Part shown: in pieces, positions 57,001 through 64,000 of the stretch
Layout: each line of letters opens with the position of its first letter
Position numbering within the stretch: the first letter of the stretch is position 1
DNA from: Asterochloris sp. CNOR1
Lineage: Eukaryota; Chlorophyta; Trebouxiophyceae; Trebouxiales; Trebouxiaceae
Direction of reading: 5' to 3'
Assembly (NCBI GenBank): GCA_963969365.1
Contig: OZ017748.1
Coordinates: 3,779,001-3,843,000 of the forward strand
Length of the DNA: 64,000 bases
Position numbers and translations under genes: made by a program
Notes under the pieces: generated by a model
Told to the model about the DNA's origin: nothing
What the model saw: only the letters and a program-made list of their open reading frames with translations
The model's database searches: none

Positions 57001-60000
57001 GGGGCAGGCAGTCCTAGATGCTTGCCCCTGCGCAGCTGGTCCAGGGGGGGCTGAAGGACGTGCCCTTGTGCAGTTAGTGCAGGCAATGTTTGTGCAGCTG
57101 GAGCTGAGAATCCCAGAGGCATGTCCTTATCCAGCTAGAGCTGGAAGTCTCTGCAAGTCTCAGATACAAGTGGGTGTGCAGCTAGAGCTGCAAGTCTCAG
57201 ACACGTGCCCTTGCGCAGCTGGAACATGCATTCCTGAAGGCAGGCCAGTGTGCAGCCATGGCAGGCAGTCCTGAGGCATGCCCTTGCGCAGCTGGAGCTG
57301 TCAGTCCCAGAGGCATAGACTTGCGCAGTCAGAGCTGACAGACCCAGAGGCATGCCCCTGTGCAGCTAGAGCTGTTCAGCCTCAGAGCCATGCCCTACTG
57401 CAAGATGCGCATGGGATTCCCAAGCCTTGCCCCTGTGCACCAAATTTTCCAGGCCTCTTGCTCAGTCAGGCTCCTGTTCATGGAATACCCTGTGGACAGG
57501 ATCTATTCATCATACACATAGGAAGTGCACACGGCCTGAGGCAAGACCATCTGCAGCAACTACACGGCCCACCTGTCCCTCCTGCACAAGCTCCCGTGCA
57601 TGCTTCACTATGGTGGGCGAGAACCCCAGTCCCTGCGCAACTTCTAGCGCATTGGACTGCCCCGCCTGGCCCCACAGCAGGCGGAAGGTGGGCCGCAGCG
57701 TGGCCACGTCAAACTCGACGCTTGCATTCAGGTAGCGCGCGTCAGCTGCCTGTGGGCGCAGCTGGTGCGGGCTCAGTGCACGTGTGGGGTGTTTTGGAGC
57801 AGTAGCCTGGGGCAGCCCGCACGCGTCTTAGGTAGTAGCATGCGGGCCAAGAGTCCCCCTCTGGAAAACAAGGAAAACAACTCCCCAATGCTTGGGTATC
57901 TTGCTGCTCAAGGCATGCCTGCGGCCAAGCATTTGAAGCTGTACTGCTGAGCAGCAGCAAGCAAAAGCCTTGAGGCTTGCCTGTCTCTAATCAGGTTGCT
58001 GCCATGGTTTCAAGCAACAAGAGCAGCTGCATACAGCAATGCAGGTGGTGGATGGTCGGGCCACACGCCTCACTCCAGCGCAGAAGACATTCCCTCAGCC
58101 TCATCTTGGAAAGTGGCATCACGGCCTCATGATGGTCACTTAATGGCAGCTGCTTCACTTCGGTGTGGTGGGTCACGGGCTAGCACTGTCAGTCAGGTGC
58201 CCACAGGCTAAGCACGCAACTGCCCAACGTGACCACTCACCGGCAGCTCCTTTAGCTCGGCGTGGTGCGTGGTGGCATAAGTCAGGCGAGCAGTGTCAGC
58301 CAGGCGCTCCAGCAGAGCACCCGCGAGCGCCGCCCCCTCGGCAGGGTCTGTCCCGCTGCCCATCTGCAGGCGGGCATGCAGCGCTCACAGGGCAGCCATG
58401 TGCTCATGAGCAGACGCCTTGGGCACTGCTGCCCCTCTGAAGGGGTCACCCCCGCTGCCCCTCTGCAGACAGAGGGTCTGGACGGATGCAAGTGGAGCCG
58501 TGTGCACCAGCTGAGCACTGCACCCGTCCCAGCAACAGGCCAGGTTCTTGGAGCCCCGCGGCCTTCCAGGGTCCAGTCCCCGCTGCCCATCTGCAGGCAC
58601 ACAAGCTCTGCACTCACAGCAGTGCTCGTGGCGTACAGCAGCAAGAGCCGACCAGGAGTCCCCAGCCAGTGTTACCTTGTCAGCAGATCAGCGCGCTTTC
58701 GATGTGCAAGCACGCATGTGGGGCTCAGGGGAACCAGACCAGTTGTTGCACTTGAGCAACGCCCCCACACTGCTGTGCGCCCAGGTGCTGCCCCTCGGTC
58801 TGTGTGCAGGCAGTGTGGGAGCGCTGAGCTGTGTTACAAAAAGGCCATGCCAGCACAGGGGCTCTTGTCAGGCAGCGGCAAGTCGTGCTTAGATGCAGTC
58901 ATGCCCATGACAGCAACCCGCCTTCATTGAAATCATGCAAATTGGGGTCAGAGGTGTGAAGCTGCAGCCCACACAAATTTAGTGCCATACCTACTTGGCT
59001 CAGCCCAGGGGCCGCTCTTGTCAACCGCGCTAGTACCACAATGTCAGCAGCAGTCATGCCCCCAGCAGCAGCCCACATTGTCTAAGAGACCGAGGAACAT
59101 GGGGTCGGAGCTGCGGCCCATATGGCGCACATGCACCAGACGCTAGCCCAGGGCCTGTCCTTGGTACCCCAGCCATCAAGACGACCTCAGCTCCTAAGCA
59201 GCAGCCTACCTCGTCTAGAAGAACAAGGGAAGATGGGGTCAGGGCTTTCAAGATGCGGCCCATGCGGCGCACATGCCCCGAGAAGGTGGACAGGTTCTGC
59301 TCCAGGCTCTGGCTGTCTCCCACATCTGCTAGCACCCTATCAAAGAATAGAAGGCGGGGGGCGGAGGGATGGCTGCTGGCTAGGGACTCTGAGACTGGCA
59401 GGTCGCTGGGCGGGCTGTGCTGTGCATCGCCAGAGACTGTGCTGGTGCCTGAGCTGGGCTGCTGGACTGTGCCTAAAGGTTTTGACACTAAAGTGGGGTG
59501 CGACTGGTGAGAGGTCACCGGTATGAAGAGACCAGCCTTGGGCATCAGAGCAGCCAGCCCCAGCGCCTTTAGAGAGGCGGTCTTGCCGCCTGCAGCAGGC
59601 AGCGTGGAGCCAGTTGAGAGAGAAGGGCTGAAGCCGGGAGAGCAGGTGAGCTTGCAGCGAACAGCATGTGCAGCACAACCCCTGCAATGGCACATGCAGA
59701 GGGGCGCAGAGCGCCTGCAGCCTAGGCCAGGGCATAGGTGCTTTGGGCTGCAAGCTGAGACTTAGGAATTTTAGCCTGTAGAGGTTGAGAGGTACAAAGT
59801 AGCGCCTGAAGGAGCACAGGGAAGGGGACCTTTCGACAGTTGCAGCCTCGGACAGGGGGCAGCAGGTGGGCCATGCCCTGCCAGCCCCAGAGTACCTGCA
59901 CCAGTCCCTCCTCTTGCCATAGGCTACAACTCACCACACGCACCTCAAACACGGCCCTTGTCAAGCCCACTCCCCGAAGCTGCAGCGCACCTGTGTTGGG

Positions 60001-63000
60001 CCCTGTGACAGCCACGACCTTGATGCCTGGCGGCACCAGGAGATCCACTGGGCAGGGTCGCGGCCTGGGCGCCGCCTCTCGCTGTCTGGCATCTTGCCGG
60101 GCCTCATCGGCAGCTGAGCTAGAGCCCTGCCAGGAGGGCTGCCCCAAATCCTCTGGCACAGACACTGTGTTGAAAGGGGAGGCCTCTGCCTCAGAGTCGA
60201 ACTGGGTCTGCTCGGTGGCGGGGGGCTGCTTCAGCCAGGGCAGGCTGGGCTGGAGGAGCAGGGGGTGGTAGGCGCCGTGGATCTGAATGCACCCCACCTG
60301 CAGCGTTGCAAGGACAGGAGTGGGCTGCATGACTGTGGAGGCTGGCTGCAGGAGCAGGCACTGGTAGGCTCTGGGTCTGGGCGCAGGACTCGATTTAGGC
60401 TCAGTGTTGTGGAGGCTGTCCTGTTGCTGAGGGGCACAGCATGTGCTTGTGGCAGCCACCTGCAAGGATGCAATTGAAAGACAACACAGTCTTTAGAGAC
60501 ATGGGAGCTGGGTTGCAGGAAGAGGATAATCACATAAGCCTGGACTTGGATCACACAAGCCTGGACCTGGATCACACAAGCCTGGACCTTGAGGTGCATT
60601 GATTCGCAGTTCTGCGACACCATACCAACCCCATCTGCCTACTGCGATAGCATACGCTGCAGCCAAGGTTGCATCAGCATCGCAGAGCAGGGCAGCCCCA
60701 TGAGCCAGCCCCTAGAGCAGGCACAAGATGGCTTTTGTGGGGTAGGCACATAAGCATAGCAGCCAGCTTGTCATGCAAACCGATAAAAAGTACAGTGCCG
60801 GTAATTCCCACCTGCTCTGCCTCCTCTGGTGTGAGGAAAAATGGCCGCACGGCGCCTGCCCAGGCTGCATGTTTGGCCCGCGCTGAGGCAATGTCCAGGG
60901 CTGTAACCGCCCTCAGGAGGAACCCAATGCTCCTTGTGTTCTGGGCCACCTGCAGGCAGAGATGAGTGTGCACTGCACATCCAGCAACTGGCAGGTTCTC
61001 ACGCTATGTGCTCCTGCAGGGCAGACTCTCCAGGGCCGCCTGCAGGGAGGCGCCAACTGGGCGTCCTCCCCCTCTCAGTGGCTGCTGTGAGCTTGGAGCC
61101 CAATGTTCCTCGCATACAGGGCTATCTGCCAACAAGCCAAGGTAAGCTGCAGCCAAAACGTCAGGGGCATGTTGACTCTGCAAATCTGGGCTTAGGCCAA
61201 GCTTGCCAGGGGAACATGAAGCATGCTCTGCATCTCACCAAGTTGATTGGTGTGTGAAGCATCATGATGAGATGCAGAAGCCCCACCACGATGCCACCCC
61301 GCCCAACACGCCATTTCAGTGTAAGCAGCCAGGCACAGTCTGCAATGAGTTGAACCGAGTCCCTTGCTAGACACCATTGAAGTCATGCGTCACTGACCTG
61401 CACTGAGAGGTCTGCCAGGATGGCCAGCTCCAGATGTGCTCAGCTCAGCGCACATGCCACCCATGGGAGGCCAGTGGGAGTGCAGCTAGAGACGGACAGC
61501 CATAAGCCAGGAGACCCCTTCTTTCGTTGACATTCAGATTTGTGTGGTGCTGACCTGCATGAGAGGTCAGCGGGAGCGGCCACCTCCTGGTGGGCTCAGG
61601 TCAAACCGACCTGCCACTTGTGGCAGCCCAACCTTAAGCGCAGCCAGGCACAGACAGCCACAAGCCAGGAGACCGCCCCTTCCATGGGCAAAAGTCTTTG
61701 CTGTGCTGACCTGCCGTGAGAGATCAGCCAGGATGGCCAGCTCCTCTTCCTGCTCCTGCCCTGCCAGCAGAGCCTCTGCATTGTTCAACGCCACCACTGG
61801 CTGGGGCTCCATGTACACAGTGTTGCCGGACACGCTGGTGTCCAGGGTCACGCTCCCGCGGGGCAGCTCGCCCTGCAGAACCCCAAGCTGTGTTGAGGGC
61901 ACCCTGATGCAAGAGGCTGGAAGGAGTCCTGTACATGAGGTCTTCACATGCTGCCTCAGACAGTGCCGCCTGACACGCTGGTTTCCAGGGTCACACTGCC
62001 GCAAGGCAGCTCGCCCCAGCCAAGCTGTGTTGGGGGCAGCTGCTGAGTCTGACAGAGCCTGTGCAGGGTGGCACCCTGGTGGCCTGCAGCTGAAGGACTG
62101 TCAAGCTGGGTGGGGGCCAGCTTGAGGTAAGCGGCTGGAAGGAGTCCTGTGAAGACAGGCTTCATCCAGGCTTCAAGACACCCTCCCAGTGTGGCCTAGC
62201 AAGAAGCAGTGGCGCACTGCTTGCCGTGCCTGACCGGGAGTGCTGTGCCAATGCTGTACAGTACCAATGCTGTCGCTGGGCATGCTCCAGGACAAGGTGC
62301 AGCAAGTGCAGCTTACCTGCTGGCCGCGCTTGACTGAGACACACTGCCGATTGCGCCGCACCATTGGCTGCCCGTGCTCCGATACCCCCCGCTGACCCAG
62401 ATCTCGCGCCCACTGTTCAATGTTGCGCCGCAGCTCCTGCCCATTGGCTCGTCTGCGGGCCCTGATGTCCCCAAGACGTGCGGTCGCTTCATCTGCTAGC
62501 TCGCCTCCAGAGGACTGCAGGCAGAGTGCAGGGGTGAGGATGGCAGGGATCGCCCTGAGACACCCCGGCACAGGCATAGACACAGCCCAATGGCTCGCCT
62601 GCAAACCCTGATGTTACTCAATCGGGGTTGCCTCATCTGTCAGCTCTCGCCCGAGGACTGCAGGCACAGCGGTGGCCCTCCATGATGAGGTCTGGTCTGG
62701 CACAGACGGCACCACAAGATGGCATGTGCGGAACATCTGGGGCAAGGTCAACAATGGGAGCTGGAGGCACAGGCAGTGTAACGCAGGGGTCTTCAGCCAA
62801 AGCAAGAGCAGCATACTGCTCTAGTCCAGGCCACAAGGAGTGTGGCAAAGGTTCTAGCAGTGTTGCTCATTGTCTCAGAGAACTGCAGCAGACTGCCTCC
62901 AGGCGGCAGATGCTGGGCCGTAGTCATGCAGCAGAACACTACAGCAGCCTGCATTGATGCAGTGACTGACAGCTGCCTGCACAAAGAAACAATGCAGGGG

Positions 63001-64000
63001 ACGGCGATGTCCCCCTGCCTTTGCCATGTTCCTGAACGCCCCCAATTGGCTGCAAGTTGATGTGTAGCAGACCCAAGAAAGAAGGTGCTGTCTTATCTTG
63101 ATTGCAGGGCTGACAAGTAGCTGCCCAGATCTGCCACGTTGCTGGTGAATGCAAGATGCAGCAACATTTGCTCTCATTCTGTGCAATGGCAGCCTGCAGC
63201 GTGGCAAAGGCATTGCACATTTTCCTGCTGAATTGCAGCGCCTCACGGTGATGCAGTGCCGGATGGCGGCCTGCAATTGGGGAAGGGCGTCCCCAATGCC
63301 GCGAGCCAGCTGCTGCAGGCCACTATATTGCGCAGCGGCCTGGTGCTCTTCATTGGTGAGCCTCGCCTTGATGGCTTGGGCAGCCTGCAGGCAGCCACCG
63401 TCAACAACTGCTGAGCAGGCTGCAGCAGTAAGCAGACGCAGCCACTCCATGAGCAGCAGAAGTGCGAGCAGGATGCAGCACAGATTTCTGCAGCTTCCTC
63501 AACTGGCCAGTTGTGCATGGCAGCCAGCTCAGGTACTGGCTGCCCCATGCAGGTGCTAGGGTGTAGCATCAGCAGGGAAAGCACAAGTTCTTGAGCGTTG
63601 ACCACCTTAGACTCGGCTGAGATCTTTCTTACCTCAAGAGTGCTGGCCACGCCATGCAGGTGAAAGGGGTACAGCGTCCTGCCTTTGCGCACAGCCTTGA
63701 GGAGCGCCCTCAGGTCATAGATGCCGTCAAAGTCTAGCCCTGCATTGTCTGCCTCAGCTGTCTCCTGCAGGCAAACACTATGATTAGCACACAGCATGTG
63801 CAGGTAGTGAGCGGCTTGTGCTGAAGCATGCAGCCTTTTGTGCGCGGCAGGAGTGCTGACCTGTTCTTCAGCCCATGTGCCCACAGAGCTAAAAGCACTT
63901 CTGTGTGCCTCAGAAGCTTTCGTAAGACACAAGCAGGCAACACAGTGTCTGGAAGTGTGGGGTGGCTGCTAAGCACTTGGAGGCTGCGGACGCCGGTCAG
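54083..64000 (-). CDS. MUTS2: MutS2-type ATPase with C-terminal Smr domain (5' end outside window)
   Basis: Exons in the window: 63764-63633, 63384-63247, 62514-62317, 61872-61711, 60949-60812, 60459-59991, 59589-59210, 58363-58241, 57749-57573, 56410-56234, 55963-55682, 54971-54791, 54342-54083. Phases agree; about 938 aa are visible. Order: N-terminal core (ETAEADNAGLDFDGIYDLRA; SVTLDTSVSGNTVYMEPQPV, the usual SxSGxTxFxEP), AVTALDIASARAKHAAW, Walker A GPNTG|GKT split by an intron, VLADVGDSQSLEQNLSTFSG, Walker B LVLLDE, SGTDPAEGAAL, TYATTHHAELK, a coiled coil (AARAAREAAQMELDAVEAEL), EEVSVLKMGGATGRV, and a Smr domain with VDVRG and HGKGTG. Plant MutS2 proteins are plastid-targeted; MutS2 suppresses recombination or resolves collided ribosomes in bacteria. 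The exons at 60459 and 59589 carry Ser/Pro/Gln-rich inserts. The start and any transit peptide lie beyond 64,000. Confidence 0.93.
56794..56930. repeat. Tandem repeat, 2 x about 68 bp
   Basis: ttggcatgctgcttgacagc and flanking sequence occur twice in direct tandem, in the MutS2 intron between exons 57573 and 56410. Confidence 0.9.
56975..57440. repeat. Minisatellite, unit about 37 bp, roughly 8-11 copies
   Basis: Units are variants of tgcgcagctggagctg followed by cagtcccagaggcatgccct. They vary in length and sequence and fill most of the same MutS2 intron as the 68-bp repeat. Confidence 0.85.
58420..58600. repeat. Echoes of the 5' end of MutS2 exon 58363-58241
   Basis: The acceptor region cccgctgcccatctgcaggc (58352) recurs at about 58452 (cccgctgcccctctgcagac) and 58578 (cccgctgcccatctgcaggc), with 20-30 bp of exon-like sequence beside each copy. 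Confidence 0.85.
58905..59140. repeat. Echoes of the 3' end of MutS2 exon 59589-59210
   Basis: The true exon end (atggggtcagggctttcaag, then gcggcccatgcggcgcacat) is copied at about 59065-59140 (atggggtcggagctgcggcc) and more weakly at about 58935-58990. Confidence 0.8.
60536..60590. repeat. Tandem repeat, 2.6 x 21 bp
   Basis: aagcctggacctggatcacac is repeated in a MutS2 intron. Confidence 0.9.
61070..61132. repeat. Echo of the 5' end of MutS2 exon 60949-60812
   Basis: On the minus strand about 61130-61080 reads ARNIGL, resembling the true exon's QNTRSIGFLL. The similarity extends over about 50 bp. Confidence 0.6.
61390..61600. repeat. Echoes of the 3' end of MutS2 exon 61872-61711
   Basis: The donor-side sequence tgctgacctgccgtgagaga (61704) recurs at about 61550 (tgctgacctgcatgagaggt) and 61395 (actgacctgcactgagaggt). 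The third copy also keeps ccaggatggccagctcc. Confidence 0.85.
61960..62030. repeat. Echo of the 5' end of MutS2 exon 61872-61711
   Basis: On the minus strand it reads GELPCGSVTLETSVSGGTV and then a stop. It copies GELPRGSVTLDTSVSGNTV of the real exon. Confidence 0.9.
62605..62670. repeat. Echo of the 5' end of MutS2 exon 62514-62317
   Basis: On the minus strand ctgcagtcctcgggcgagag copies the true acceptor and exon start ctgcagtcctctggaggcga, and the similarity continues for about 30 bp. Confidence 0.85.

Noticed and set aside
61960-62030. An additional functional MutS2 exon
   Set aside because: It duplicates the start of the real exon at 61,872 but runs into a stop and would repeat the same motif twice in the protein.

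Overview
The window is nuclear DNA from a eukaryotic green alga, most likely a trebouxiophyte-type chlorophyte. The basis is an LHCII chlorophyll a/b-binding gene, a plant-type hexokinase, a MutS2/Smr gene, a land-plant-type membrane metallophosphoesterase, and genes cut into many small exons by short GT-AG introns that end almost uniformly in (c)ctgcag. Two 3' ends carry chlorophyte-style TGTAA motifs. The genus is not determined. Exon structures below were built by hand from splice consensus, phase continuity and protein similarity, so individual junctions may be off. No tRNA, rRNA or CRISPR array was seen.

Layout. 0.0-3.0 kb: mostly unexplained, with one F-box-like exon and direct repeats. 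3.1-4.2 kb: a tentative C2H2 zinc-finger gene (+). 4.4-6.66 kb: a decayed, intron-poor, lower-GC insertion that looks viral. It holds a truncated archaeo-eukaryotic primase/polymerase domain (-), two unknown overlapping ORFs (+) and the first part of a clamp-loader (RFC-like) ATPase (+), and it ends about 25 bp before a small host gene for a coiled-coil, C-terminally membrane-anchored protein. 7.2-9.6 kb: no recognised gene. 9.6-24.6 kb: one very large minus-strand metallophosphoesterase gene (at least 26 exons). 25.6-34.0 kb: a receptor-like protein kinase (+, 16 exons). 35.0-41.3 kb: hexokinase (-, 11 exons). 41.3-43.1 kb: weak coding traces only. 43.1-45.8 kb: an F-box/FBA protein (-). 46.1-49.9 kb: an unidentified 577-aa protein (+), head-to-head with the F-box gene. 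50.9-53.8 kb: LHCB (+, 8 exons), with a large hairpin in intron 4. 54.1-64.0 kb: MutS2 (-), 5' end outside the window.

How the genes relate. There is no operon logic. LHCB serves the photosynthetic antenna, hexokinase sugar entry and sensing, the kinase surface signalling, the F-box protein ubiquitination, and MutS2 probably organellar DNA maintenance. Gene pairs are divergent (metallophosphoesterase/kinase, F-box/unknown) or convergent (kinase/hexokinase, LHCB/MutS2).

The most striking pattern is window-wide. In five genes, short segments (about 30-100 bp) that straddle an exon-intron junction, splice site included, occur as one to four degenerate extra copies in the neighbouring intron. 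I counted about fifteen exon edges with such 'echoes'. The viral remnant, the LHCB intron hairpin and at least two (probably three) GC-AG introns are the next most notable items.
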